From an uncultured Halomonas sp. (lineage in GTDB: Bacteria; Pseudomonadota; Gammaproteobacteria; Pseudomonadales; Halomonadaceae), in NCBI RefSeq assembly GCF_947490095.1, contig NZ_CANLFS010000004.1:62001-126000 (forward strand): a stretch of 64,000 bases of DNA, read 5' to 3'. The translations under genes and the position numbers were made by a program. This document shows, piece by piece, positions 26,236-34,575 of the stretch. Each line of letters starts with the position of its first letter. Position 1 is the first letter of the stretch. The notes beneath the pieces were generated by a model. It saw nothing but the letters and a program-made list of their open reading frames with translations, did no database searches and was not told the origin of the DNA.

Positions 26236-27279
26236 TCAGGGGCTGGGCGGGCCGCCGATATGCAGGAAGAAGGGGTCGACTCGGTCACTGCCTGGTTTTC
26301 CGGCACGTTTGCGCATCTCCGACGGCGTCGCATCGAAGGCCGTGCGGAAGTGACGCGAGAAGTGAGCGGTATCGGCAAAGCCGCAACGCTCACCGATCTC
26401 GGTGATGCTCTTGCCAGTGTAGTGCAGCAGCCAGAGGCCGTAGCGCAGACGCAGGTCTCGTGAGAACTTGAGGGGGCTGACGCCGAGCGTATCGCGGAAT
26501 CGCCGCTCCAGGTTGCGGCGCGAGGTGCCGACTCGCTCGGCCAGCGCCTCCATCCCCAGCGCCTCCCCCAGATGCTGCTCGAGCACCGCAATGGCGCGGC
26601 GAACCAGCCGGTCGTCGACCCTGCCGAATACCACCGGCTGAGGCTGGGGGTGGGTCCCGACTCGCGCCTCGTCGAGAAGCATGATATTCAGGCTCTTCAT
26701 GGCCCAGGCCTTGCCCTGATGACGCTCGATCAGATAGGCCGCCAGGTCGGCCGCCGCGGCGCCGCCGGCACAGGTGAGCCGATCACCGTCGTCGATGAAC
26801 AGCCGGTCGGCCACCGGTTCGATGGCCGGGAAGCGCTGGACCAGGTCACGGTGGTGATACCAGCTGACGCAACAGCGCCGCCCCTTCATGAGGCCCGCCT
26901 GAATCAGCGCGAACACCCCGGTACACAGCCCCACCAGCGGAACCCCGGCATCGGCCGCCTTGCGCAGGTAGGCCAGGGCGGCGGTATCCTGCCGGTCGCC
27001 CGTCGCCTGGACGCCGCCCACGACCACGATATAGTCGAATCCTGTGGGGTCGCTGAAGGGCTCACAGGGTGAAATGGCCGCCCCGCTGCTGGAGAGCACC
27101 GCCTCGCTATGGCTGGCCATGAAGGTCCAGCGACACCGCAGCTGCCGGCTACGGTCGCCCTCATCGGCCGCCAGGCGAAGACAGTCGACGAAAGCGGCGA
27201 AGGGCATCAGGGTAAAGCGGTGCAGCAGGACGAAGCCAACGGTCAGGGGAACATCTTGAGAGGTAGGGTTAAGAATCAT
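26236..27279 (-). CDS. GlxA-family (DJ-1/PfpI plus AraC HTH) transcriptional regulator
   Basis: 347-residue regulator with an N-terminal DJ-1/PfpI-like domain (about 12-190, YIVVVGGVQ and LVGLCTGVFALIQAGLMKG) and a C-terminal double HTH of AraC type (about 225-330, LAERVGTSRRNLERRFRDTLGVSPLKF and ITEIGERCGFADTAHFSRHF). It is one of three such regulators here and lies just upstream of glyA-soxBDAG on the same strand, so control of sarcosine/glycine genes, as by SouR-type paralogues, is plausible. No clear ribosome-binding site before ATG 27279. Confidence 0.87.
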   Translation of the reverse strand: MILNPTSQDVPLTVGFVLLHRFTLMPFAAFVDCLRLAADEGDRSRQLRCRWTFMASHSEAVLSSSGAAISPCEPFSDPTGFDYIVVVGGVQATGDRQDTAALAYLRKAADAGVPLVGLCTGVFALIQAGLMKGRRCCVSWYHHRDLVQRFPAIEPVADRLFIDDGDRLTCAGGAAAADLAAYLIERHQGKAWAMKSLNIMLLDEARVGTHPQPQPVVFGRVDDRLVRRAIAVLEQHLGEALGMEALAERVGTSRRNLERRFRDTLGVSPLKFSRDLRLRYGLWLLHYTGKSITEIGERCGFADTAHFSRHFRTAFDATPSEMRKRAGKPGSDRVDPFFLHIGGPPSP

Positions 27280-27366
27280 GTTTGACGATACCGCACCAAT
27301 GGCCCGTGAGTTCGATTTCTGCTTGCCAGCATACCCCAGCGAAGCCCGGGCCTCGCCACCAGGGAA

Positions 27367-27400
27367 AGCAGAAAGCGAGCCCTTGGGCTCGCTTTCTGCT
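27367..27400. terminator. perfect 16-bp inverted repeat
   Basis: AGCAGAAAGCGAGCCC, TT, GGGCTCGCTTTCTGCT, followed on the minus strand by TTTCCC. It stands between the GlxA-family gene and the distal end of nhaC. It may be a second terminator for nhaC or an insulator for the regulator's promoter. The rest of 27280-27594 is AT-rich and shows no gene. Confidence 0.55.
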
Positions 27401-27528
27401 GACAGTTCTCCTTCAAATTTCGGAAAAAGAATTTCGCAGCCGACAAGGCAAGACTAGATCAAATATCAAATCTTTAATTTAAAAAATACGCCAAATCAAA
27501 AAAGCGTTAAAAACCAAGTCTCACTTCA

Positions 27529-27561
27529 CCCATAAACCCCCTGTACTATGGGGTTTATGGG
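27529..27561 (-). terminator. terminator after nhaC
   Basis: Perfect 12-bp stem CCCATAAACCCC/GGGGTTTATGGG with a 9-nt loop, 34 bp after the nhaC stop; a GGTTTTT run follows about 15 bp later on the minus strand. Confidence 0.7.
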
Positions 27562-27594
27562 AAAGCACAACTTATCCTTCCTTCTCACTTTATC

Positions 27595-29109
27595 TTAGTT
27601 GACACGGTAGATATCCGCATTGAATCGCGCACTATCCTTGCCCCAGGCGTCAAACTCCATGATTTCCTCGCCCTGTTCCTTCCAGACCTGCTTCTCGCGA
27701 TCGCTAGCCAGGGGAGAGAACCATCCGGTCCATCCATAGAGAATGCCGATAAGCGGAGAGAGCCAACATGCGAAGGCCAAGGGAATATAGAGCAGATCGA
27801 CGGGATTTCCGCTATAGACGCCGAGCCCCAACGAGGTGACAACCACCGCGCCACCAGCATTCCACGGTATCAGAGGGGAAACCAGGGTGCCCCCTTCTTC
27901 GGTGGCACGAGATAGATTAAGCATCGAGTAACCCATCCCACGGTAAGCAGGGCCGAACATGCGACCTGTAAGCGCAATTGACAGGTAAGGGTCACCAGCG
28001 ACGACGTTCGTCACCATCGCACTGCCAATTGCCGAGCTTTGCAGGGAACCGAAACGACTGATGCGCTTGACGACCGCATCGAGAATTGCCCGCATGGAGC
28101 CCGTACTTTCGAGAACACCGCCAAAAGAAAGTGCGATCAGAAGAAGAGTAATCACCCAGGTCATGGACTGGATACCACCGCGATTGAGCAGCCCATCAAT
28201 CTCCGCCACCCCTGTCGCAATCTCATAGCCGGAAAACGCAAAGGCAAACAATTGCTTAAACTCGGCCCCCTGGAAAACACATGCCGTCAAGCCTCCCAGC
28301 AAGACACCGGTAAACAATACCGGTATTGCCGGCATACGCATGACTGCCAGGAAGATGACCAGCACAACGGGTAACACCGTCCACCAGGAAAGCACGAAAT
28401 TTTCCGTCAAACCACTATTGATGGAAGCTATTCTGGCGAGAGATGCCGACTCATCACCCACCAGGCTGAAACCTGCCAGAAGATAGATCACCAGAGCGAT
28501 CAACATGGCAGGCAAGGTAGTTGGTGCCAGATTTCGAATATGGTCGAAAAGATCCACTCCCGTCACCGCAGGTGCAAGATTAGTGGTATCAGACAATGGA
28601 GATATCTTGTCACCGAAGAAGGCCCCCGACACCACGGCACCGGCAGTCCAGTAAACTGGAATTTCAAACCCAGCACCGATTCCCATCAAGGCCAAACCCA
28701 CAGTACCGACAGTCCCCCAGGAGGTGCCGAGCGATACCGACACGACGGCACACAACAACGCTGCCGCCGCAAGAAAGAGTTGCGGACTGATCAGATCGAG
28801 ACCGAAGTAGATCAGAGTCGGGACTGTCCCACTGGCGATCCACACGCCGGTCAGCATCCCGACGAGGATCAGGATACCGATAGCAGGCAGGCCGACGCTG
28901 ACCACATGCATCATTCCCTCTTCCATATCCTTCCATGAAGAGCCATTCCAGCGGCCCACCAAAGCAGCAAAACCGATACCCAGGATTAGAGGAACATGTG
29001 GCGTAAAGGTATCAAAAACAAATAGCTGGATACCCAGTACAAGAAAGGTCAAAAAAATAGGCAGAAGCGCCCATTGCAGCCCGATGCGGGGCCTGGTCGT
29101 GTCTAGCAT
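27595..29109 (-). CDS. nhaC: NhaC-family Na+/H+ antiporter
   Basis: 504-residue inner-membrane antiporter with about 12 hydrophobic spans. Family motifs: SLGTSWGTVGTVGLALMGIG, GAVVSGAFFGDKISPLSDTTNLAPAV and ATEEGGTLVSPLIPWNAGGA. GGAGAAGGTGAG precedes ATG 29109. NhaC proteins usually exchange Na+ for H+, but some relatives exchange organic acids. Here the gene lies between gbcB and a GlxA regulator, and its upstream region carries the same 30-nt motif as the glyA-sox operon. That suggests co-regulation with glycine betaine breakdown rather than a purely housekeeping role. Confidence 0.9.
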   Translation of the reverse strand: MLDTTRPRIGLQWALLPIFLTFLVLGIQLFVFDTFTPHVPLILGIGFAALVGRWNGSSWKDMEEGMMHVVSVGLPAIGILILVGMLTGVWIASGTVPTLIYFGLDLISPQLFLAAAALLCAVVSVSLGTSWGTVGTVGLALMGIGAGFEIPVYWTAGAVVSGAFFGDKISPLSDTTNLAPAVTGVDLFDHIRNLAPTTLPAMLIALVIYLLAGFSLVGDESASLARIASINSGLTENFVLSWWTVLPVVLVIFLAVMRMPAIPVLFTGVLLGGLTACVFQGAEFKQLFAFAFSGYEIATGVAEIDGLLNRGGIQSMTWVITLLLIALSFGGVLESTGSMRAILDAVVKRISRFGSLQSSAIGSAMVTNVVAGDPYLSIALTGRMFGPAYRGMGYSMLNLSRATEEGGTLVSPLIPWNAGGAVVVTSLGLGVYSGNPVDLLYIPLAFACWLSPLIGILYGWTGWFSPLASDREKQVWKEQGEEIMEFDAWGKDSARFNADIYRVN

Positions 29110-29207
29110 CTCACCTTCTCCGGATAGTTATTTTTGTTGGCAACCAACATCAAGCATCATTACGGCTGCCAGCACTATTCATTAATATCCAAATTCAGGA
29201 AAAATTA

Positions 29208-29237
29208 ATTGAACATATGCGACATGATCCATGAACG
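29208..29237. promoter_or_regulatory. 30-nt motif shared with glyA-sox promoter (nhaC copy)
   Basis: ATTGAACATATGCGACA followed by TGATCCATGAACG, 99-128 bp upstream of nhaC. It matches 26104-26133 at 25 of 30 positions; a shorter match, GCGACATGA, occurs at 30779-30787 in the gbcA/gbcB promoter region. Confidence 0.55.
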
Positions 29238-29554
29238 AAAACGCCACTCCGCCCACTAAAAAGAAGTTTAATAATATATTTATTGTTTTTTATCAGTTAT
29301 TTAATAGTGGAAAAAAGAGAAATCATGCAAAAAACGTGTTCATCGAACACCATCTATTCTCTCGATATTTTTGCACACATGCGGTAATGCAACACCAGAG
29401 ACAGTACAAAAGCGACCCGAGGAATGATGAATACCAGCAAATCCATAGCGCCTTCCCAGCTCGATTATACGAGCTATCGAAGGAAGGGGGCTATCCGGGT
29501 CACGGCAACCCCCATAAAATTCGAAAAAATCATCTAGAATCCTATGAATCTCTC
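29238..29554. other. AT-rich spacer between gbcB and nhaC, no gene seen
   Basis: Clearly lower G+C than its surroundings, especially 29250-29350 with runs of A and T. An ORF on the plus strand crosses it but continues antisense through gbcB and lacks a recognisable product. It probably holds the nhaC promoter and 3' sequence of the gbcB transcript. Confidence 0.5.
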
Positions 29555-30661
29555 CTAAAAATCCACCACCACATCGCCCTTGGGCTTGCTACAGCACGAC
29601 AGGATATAGCCTTCTTCAATGTCCTCGTCGGTGATGCCACCATTATGCTCCATCTCTACCTCACCGGACGCGAGCTTGACCTGGCAGGTGCCGCAAATGC
29701 CCATTCCGCATGCCTTGGGAATGTGCAGACCGAGCTTGGAGGCCGCGGCATGAACGGTTTCATCGGGAAGGATGCGTACACTCTTGCCCGAGCTCCCAAA
29801 TTCGATATTGAACATTTCCGCGTAATCGAGCTGTTCCGCGTCGGCTTCGGCTTGCTCGGCGAGTTCCAGCACGTCTTCCTTGACATCGACCGGTATGGCG
29901 CCAAAAGACTCCTCATGATAGTGCTTCATATCGAAACCACTGTCATGAAGAATACGTTTAACTGCATTCATGTACGGCGTAGGGCCACAGCAGAAAATCT
30001 CTCGCTCTCTATAATCCGGCGCCATCAGCTCCAGCATCGCCTGAGACAAGTAGCCACGATACCCGCCCCACGCCTCGCCGATATCGCTCTTGTTTTCACA
30101 CACGACATGTAACTTGAACTCGGGTATTCGCGAGAACATGTGCATCAGTTCACGATGATAGATCACATCGCGTGGGGCACGAGCACTATGAATGAACTCG
30201 AGATCGACATCGGCATTGGTATCGAAGAGCCAGCGTGTCATCGACATCAATGGCGTGACTCCTACGCCCCCGGAAAGGAAAAGCACCTTCTCGGCGGGAT
30301 AGTCGATGATATTGAAATTACCCACGGGGCCGTGCACCGCCAGTTTTTCGCCGGCCTTGAGGTTTTCATGCAGCCAGTTGGACACCTTGCCGCCTGGCAA
30401 TCGCTTGACCGTGATGGAGAAGCTGTAGGGAACCGACGGGGAACTGGAAATGGTATAGGAGCGCATGACCTGCTCACCCTCGATCTCCAGCTCCAGCGTG
30501 ACAAACTGCCCCGGCTTGAAGAAGAACATCACCGGCTGCTCGGCCATGAAGCAGAAAGTGCTCGCATCCTGTGTCTCGCGGATCACCTTGACGCATCGCA
30601 CCAGGTGCCTGCCGTTAGTCCAGGTTTGCGTCGTAATCGGGTTATAGAAGCTCATTGACAT
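29555..30661 (-). CDS. gbcB: glycine betaine monooxygenase, reductase subunit
   Basis: 368-residue flavin/iron-sulfur reductase that passes electrons from NAD(P)H to the Rieske oxygenase GbcA. FAD-binding barrel with RSYTISSSP near residue 68, nucleotide-binding domain with FLSGGVGVTPLMSM and CCGPTPYMNAVK, then a C-terminal plant-type 2Fe-2S ferredoxin domain (about 285-368) with CGMGICGTCQVKL and the last Cys in ILSCCSKPKG. It is divergent from gbcA across a 306-bp promoter region, as in Pseudomonas. The start could be either of two close ATG codons (30661 or 30655). Confidence 0.94.
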   Translation of the reverse strand: MSMSFYNPITTQTWTNGRHLVRCVKVIRETQDASTFCFMAEQPVMFFFKPGQFVTLELEIEGEQVMRSYTISSSPSVPYSFSITVKRLPGGKVSNWLHENLKAGEKLAVHGPVGNFNIIDYPAEKVLFLSGGVGVTPLMSMTRWLFDTNADVDLEFIHSARAPRDVIYHRELMHMFSRIPEFKLHVVCENKSDIGEAWGGYRGYLSQAMLELMAPDYREREIFCCGPTPYMNAVKRILHDSGFDMKHYHEESFGAIPVDVKEDVLELAEQAEADAEQLDYAEMFNIEFGSSGKSVRILPDETVHAAASKLGLHIPKACGMGICGTCQVKLASGEVEMEHNGGITDEDIEEGYILSCCSKPKGDVVVDF

Positions 30662-30967
30662 TATCGTTTCTACCTGGCAGTACCGCGGCTAGGCCTCGCT
30701 GGGCCATAGCGACCGCTACGGCTCAACCCCATCACACCAACATTCTGACCATGCGCCAGGAGACCGACTTATCTGGCAGCGACATGAACATGCCTTGCGC
30801 AACATCCAAAGAAGATATTTCCACCCAGTGCGTCGCTGGAGCGCCACTCGGTGTCGCGGGTAGATAACCGAGCCTTCGTCACAAACCTCACACTCAAAAT
30901 TAATAATAAATTCACAGTAACCTGGCGTCGATCTCGTAGAGAGACGGTGATTTCGAGGACCTTCGGC
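30662..30967. promoter_or_regulatory. divergent gbcB-gbcA promoter region
   Basis: No gene seen. It contains an imperfect dyad GCCATAGCG-AC-CGCTACGGC (30703-30722) in the gbcB leader, the short palindromic element GGCAGCGACATGAACATGCC (30775-30794) sharing GCGACATGA with the nhaC motif, and an AT-rich stretch near 30890-30915 suited to the gbcA promoter. Family knowledge predicts GbdR control. Confidence 0.55.
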
Positions 30968-32233
30968 ATGAACCTGATTGCAAGCTCCCACCATGATGAC
31001 CATCTGACCAGTGCTCGGGAGGCGACCACGGCTCTACTCAGCAATCGAGCCCCCGGCTTTTCGCTGCCTCAACCTTTTTATAACGATGCCCAGCTTTTCT
31101 CTCTCGATATGCAGGAAATCTTCGAGAAGGAATGGCTTTTCGCCGGCATGACCTGTGAGATCCCCGCCAAGGGCAACTACATGACCCTGGATATCGGCGA
31201 CAACCCGGTGATTATCGTGCGTGGTGCCGAAAATCGCATCCACGCCTTTCATAATGTCTGCCGACATCGTGGCTCACGGTTGTGTATAGAAGAGAAAGGC
31301 AAGGTGGCCAAGCTCGTCTGCGGCTACCACCAGTGGACCTACGAACTCGACGGCCGCCTGCTGTTCGCCGGCAGCGATATGGGTGAGGATTTTGATCTCG
31401 CCAGCTATGGCCTCAAGCCGGTCAGCGTCAAAAATGGCGGCGGCTTCCTCTTCATCAACCTGAGCGATGACCCGCCGGCCATCGATAGTCTTCTGGAGAC
31501 ACTCGATCATTACCTGGAGCCCCACCAGATGGAAAACGCGAAGGTTGCCGTTCAGTCCAGCATTGTTGAACAGGCCAACTGGAAACTGGTGGTCGAGAAT
31601 AATCGTGAATGCTACCACTGCAACGGCGCCCACCCGGAGCTGCTCAACTCGCTGCAGGAGTTCGACGATAGTGATGACCCTCGCGCAACCCCGGCTTACA
31701 AGGCGCTGGTTGCACGCAAACAGGTCGATTGGGACAGCGAAAACATCCCCTGGCAGCTCCAGCGCATGGGCAAGCGTAACCGCCTGACTCGTACGCCGCT
31801 GCTGGAAGGCACGGTATCGATGACCATGGACGGCAAGCAAGGTTGCAAGAAGTTGATGGGCCGGTTTACTCACCCGGATATGGGCTCGCTACGCATCCTG
31901 AACCTGCCCAACTCGTGGAGCCATTTCCTGGGCGATCACGCCGTGGTGTTTCGTGTCCTGCCGCTGGGACCACAGAAGACCGTGGTGACGACCCAATGGT
32001 TAGTCCACAAAGACGCCGTTGAGGGCGTCGACTATGACCCGGAACAGCTGCGTAGGGTCTGGGATGCAACCAACGCCCAGGACCGCCACCTGGCCGAACA
32101 AAACCAGCGCGGCATCAACTCCAAGGCCTACCAGCCAGGCCCCTACTCCAAGACCTTCGAGTTTGGCGTCATCGACTTCGTCGACTGGTACAGCGAACGG
32201 ATGCTGAGCCATCTCGATGCTTCCGCTCGTTGA
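30968..32233 (+). CDS. gbcA: glycine betaine monooxygenase, Rieske oxygenase subunit
   Basis: 421-residue Rieske non-heme iron oxygenase that demethylates glycine betaine to dimethylglycine plus formaldehyde. Rieske ligands Cys98, His100, Cys118 and His121 (NVCRHRGSRLC and LVCGYHQWTY); mononuclear iron site region NNRECYHCNGAHPEL with His217 and His222. Start taken at ATG 30968 (MNLIASSHHD) with GAGGA nine bases upstream; a 39-codon upstream extension lies in the promoter region and is not protein-like. Confidence 0.95.
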   Translation: MNLIASSHHDDHLTSAREATTALLSNRAPGFSLPQPFYNDAQLFSLDMQEIFEKEWLFAGMTCEIPAKGNYMTLDIGDNPVIIVRGAENRIHAFHNVCRHRGSRLCIEEKGKVAKLVCGYHQWTYELDGRLLFAGSDMGEDFDLASYGLKPVSVKNGGGFLFINLSDDPPAIDSLLETLDHYLEPHQMENAKVAVQSSIVEQANWKLVVENNRECYHCNGAHPELLNSLQEFDDSDDPRATPAYKALVARKQVDWDSENIPWQLQRMGKRNRLTRTPLLEGTVSMTMDGKQGCKKLMGRFTHPDMGSLRILNLPNSWSHFLGDHAVVFRVLPLGPQKTVVTTQWLVHKDAVEGVDYDPEQLRRVWDATNAQDRHLAEQNQRGINSKAYQPGPYSKTFEFGVIDFVDWYSERMLSHLDASAR

Positions 32234-32262
32234 CTGCTCATAAGCGCCGAACCTCGGTAACC

Positions 32263-32290
32263 AACTGGCCCGCGTTAACGCGGGCCAGTT
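32263..32290 (+). terminator. terminator after gbcA
   Basis: Perfect 12-bp stem AACTGGCCCGCG/CGCGGGCCAGTT with a TTAA loop, 30 bp after the gbcA stop. The following CATATATAT is AT-rich without a T-run. Confidence 0.75.
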
Positions 32291-32372
32291 CATATATATC
32301 GCTCAAGTGCTTATGCATCATTAATCACGCACTCCGCGCCATCGCCACTGAAGTAGGCAATGCACCTCTACT

Positions 32373-33050
32373 CTATTTCAGCAGTGCCAGGACCTGTTCT
32401 GCCGCTTCGGCGGACGATGCCGGGTTCTGGCCGGTCACCAGCTTGCCGTCCCGCAACACAAAGCTGGCCCAGTCGGCGCCCTTCTCGTAGCGTCCGCCAG
32501 CGGCTTTCAGCATGTCTTCGACGAGGAAGGGCACAATCTGGGTAAGACCGACGGCCTCTTCTTCGGTGTTGGTAAAACCCGTCACCAGACGACCCGAGAC
32601 CAGCGGCTTGCCGTCGGCACCAACGGTATGACGGAACACGGCAGGCGCGTGACAGACGGCACCGACCGGACGATCGGCGGCGGCAAATGCCTCGATCAAG
32701 CGCTTGCTATCCGCGTCTTCGGCTAAGTCCCACAGGGGCCCGTGGCCACCGGGATAGAAGATTGCATCGAACCCGGCTTCGGTTATGTCAGACAGCTTCA
32801 GCGTAGTCGCAAGCTGCTTTTGCGTCTCGGCATCGCCCTTGAAACGACGGGTGTCGTCGGTCTGTGCGTCCGCGCCATCGCTGGTTGGATCAATAGGGGG
32901 GTGTCCGCCATTGGGCGAGGCCAGGATGACCTCAGCGCCCGCATCCTTGAACACATAGTAGGGCGCGGCAAACTCTTCCAGCCAGAAGCCGGTCTTGTTG
33001 CCGGTGTCACCCAGTTGGTCGTGAGATGTCAGAACCATTAGAATTTTCAT
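32373..33050 (-). CDS. DJ-1/PfpI family protein (Hsp31-like, type 1 glutamine amidotransferase fold)
   Basis: 225-residue cytosolic protein of the Hsp31-like DJ-1 group. Nucleophile-elbow Cys133-His134 in GAVCHAP and the partner Glu in WLEEFAAPY. Members detoxify methylglyoxal or act as chaperones. Start at ATG 33050 (MKILMVLTSHD) with AAGGAG upstream, directly after a CurA-like gene remnant. Together with YqhD and the TetR regulator it forms an aldehyde/electrophile-response cassette; that role is inferred from context. Confidence 0.88.
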   Translation of the reverse strand: MKILMVLTSHDQLGDTGNKTGFWLEEFAAPYYVFKDAGAEVILASPNGGHPPIDPTSDGADAQTDDTRRFKGDAETQKQLATTLKLSDITEAGFDAIFYPGGHGPLWDLAEDADSKRLIEAFAAADRPVGAVCHAPAVFRHTVGADGKPLVSGRLVTGFTNTEEEAVGLTQIVPFLVEDMLKAAGGRYEKGADWASFVLRDGKLVTGQNPASSAEAAEQVLALLK

Positions 33051-33052
33051 GA

Positions 33053-33205
33053 TTACTCCTTTCCTTGCTGGCCAACGCAGATCCCGCGTTTTCCGAAGTT
33101 TTCGCCGTTGAGAAGGCCGATAAAGGCGGCAGGAGTATAATCCTGCCAACCATTGACGCTGAGCACCCAGCCGCCTGGCACATAGCCATCGATGCTCGGT
33201 AGCTC
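33053..33205 (-). pseudogene. internally deleted remnant of a CurA-like NADP-dependent oxidoreductase
   Basis: The frame after the yqhD stop is open for 50 codons but has no start. It reads IDGYVPGGWVLSVNGWQDY, resembling the middle of zinc-independent medium-chain reductases (curcumin/alkenal reductases), then jumps to PAAFIGLLNGENFGK, which resembles their C-terminus. Most of a gene of about 340 codons is missing. The remnant is in the direction of the cassette and ends just before the DJ-1 gene, whose ribosome-binding site it now supplies. Confidence 0.65.
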
Positions 33206-34363
33206 CTACAGCGCCGCTTCGAGAATGCGGCGGGCATCCTCGGGGCCAATGGCTTGATGTTCACCAAGTGCCGTCATGCCGTGATCCTGCAAGGCAGCAA
33301 CGATATGGTCGATCCCGGACGCGGAAATATCATAGTCGCCTAACCGCGTCTTGATGCCCATCTGCTCAAAGAAGCCACGTGTCGCCTCGATTACCGCATC
33401 GATCCGCGCATCGTCAGATCCTTCACGGATATCCCAGACGTTACCGGCATACTGCAGCAGCTTCTCACGCTTAGGACCGCGTTGATCGTTCATCAGTGAT
33501 GGCAGCACGATCGCCAGCGTGCGGGCGTGGTCGGTATCATTCAATGCGGTAATCTCATGCCCGATCATATGGCTGGCCCAATCCTGGGGCACACCGGCAC
33601 CAATCAGGCCATTCAGAGCCATCGTTGCCGTCCACATCAGATTGGCACGGATATCGTAATCTTCAGGCGTCTCAAGCGCCTTGGGACCAAGTTCGATCAA
33701 TGTGCGCAACAGGGTCTCGGCGAAGCCGTCCTGAACCCGCGCAGCAGACGGATAGGTCAAATACTGTTCGATCGTATGGATAAAGGCATCCACCACACCA
33801 TTGGCAATCTGGCGAGGCGGCAGAGTGTAGGTGGTCTCCGGATCCAGCACCGAGAAAACCGGGTAGCAATGAAGACTACTAAACGGCAGCTTTGCACCCT
33901 TCTCAAGGTTGGTGATCACCCCGCCAGAGTTCATCTCCGATCCAGTGGCGGGCAAGGTCAATACTGAGCCGAACGGCAGCGCCTGGCTAATGACTGACCC
34001 GCGCGATGTCAGAATGTCCCAGGCATCGCCATCATACTTTGCCGCCGCCGCAATAAATTTAGTGGCGTCGATGACCGACCCGCCGCCAACGGCAAGCAGG
34101 AAAGTGATGTTGTTTTCGCGAATCATCTCAACGGCTTTCAGCGCCGTGGCATAGCGTGGGTTAGGTTCAATGCCACCAAACTCAAGCACTGTCCGCCCGG
34201 CAAGCGCCTCGCGCACCTGGCCCAGAACACCGGTACGCTCGGCACTGCCGCCGCCATAGAGGGCCAAAACCTTTGCCTCTGCAGGAATCTGATCCTTCAG
34301 CTCTGCGATGGTGTCTTTGCCAAACAAAATGCGGGTAGGGTTGTGAAAATTGAAATTTTTCAT
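33206..34363 (-). CDS. yqhD: iron/zinc-dependent alcohol (aldehyde) dehydrogenase, YqhD type
   Basis: 385-residue group III alcohol dehydrogenase, NADPH-linked in E. coli YqhD, which reduces toxic short-chain aldehydes. Metal ligands Asp192, His196, His265 and His279 (NGVVDAFIHTIEQY and DWASHMIGHEITALNDTDHA) match the E. coli positions shifted by two. Dinucleotide motif GGGS at 93-96. Start ATG 34363 (MKNFNFHNPT) with AAGGAAA upstream; extension to 34405 is unsupported. A palindromic operator lies upstream at 34539. Confidence 0.94.
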   Translation of the reverse strand: MKNFNFHNPTRILFGKDTIAELKDQIPAEAKVLALYGGGSAERTGVLGQVREALAGRTVLEFGGIEPNPRYATALKAVEMIRENNITFLLAVGGGSVIDATKFIAAAAKYDGDAWDILTSRGSVISQALPFGSVLTLPATGSEMNSGGVITNLEKGAKLPFSSLHCYPVFSVLDPETTYTLPPRQIANGVVDAFIHTIEQYLTYPSAARVQDGFAETLLRTLIELGPKALETPEDYDIRANLMWTATMALNGLIGAGVPQDWASHMIGHEITALNDTDHARTLAIVLPSLMNDQRGPKREKLLQYAGNVWDIREGSDDARIDAVIEATRGFFEQMGIKTRLGDYDISASGIDHIVAALQDHGMTALGEHQAIGPEDARRILEAAL

Positions 34364-34538
34364 ATCAGTTTCCTTTGATTTAAGCATACAGGCGGAGATC
34401 AACACTTCCGCGGATAATGCTGGAGCATGGGCAAATGAACCGAAAAGCGGCCATCAGCTTAGGGCTGAGCTTTCCGGGCGTCCGTCCGTTGTCGTCGCAG
34501 CGTTTTATGAAAGCCTTTCATGGCATATCTCACGCAAA

Positions 34539-34553
34539 CAGACCGGTCGTCTA
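34539..34553. promoter_or_regulatory. TetR operator upstream of yqhD
   Basis: CAGACCGGTCGTCTA, with dyad AGAC-N5-GTCT. It shares AGACCG-T-GTCTA with the site upstream of tetR and resembles published NemR-type palindromes. It lies between the tetR stop and yqhD, so the yqhD unit likely has its own regulated promoter. Confidence 0.65.
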
Positions 34554-34575
34554 TAAACTAGTCAAAAAAATTCGA

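Noticed and set aside
29231..30112. 293-codon plus-strand ORF across the gbcB-nhaC spacer
   Set aside because: Two thirds is antisense to gbcB, the N-terminal part comes from AT-rich spacer, and no family or ribosome-binding site is evident.
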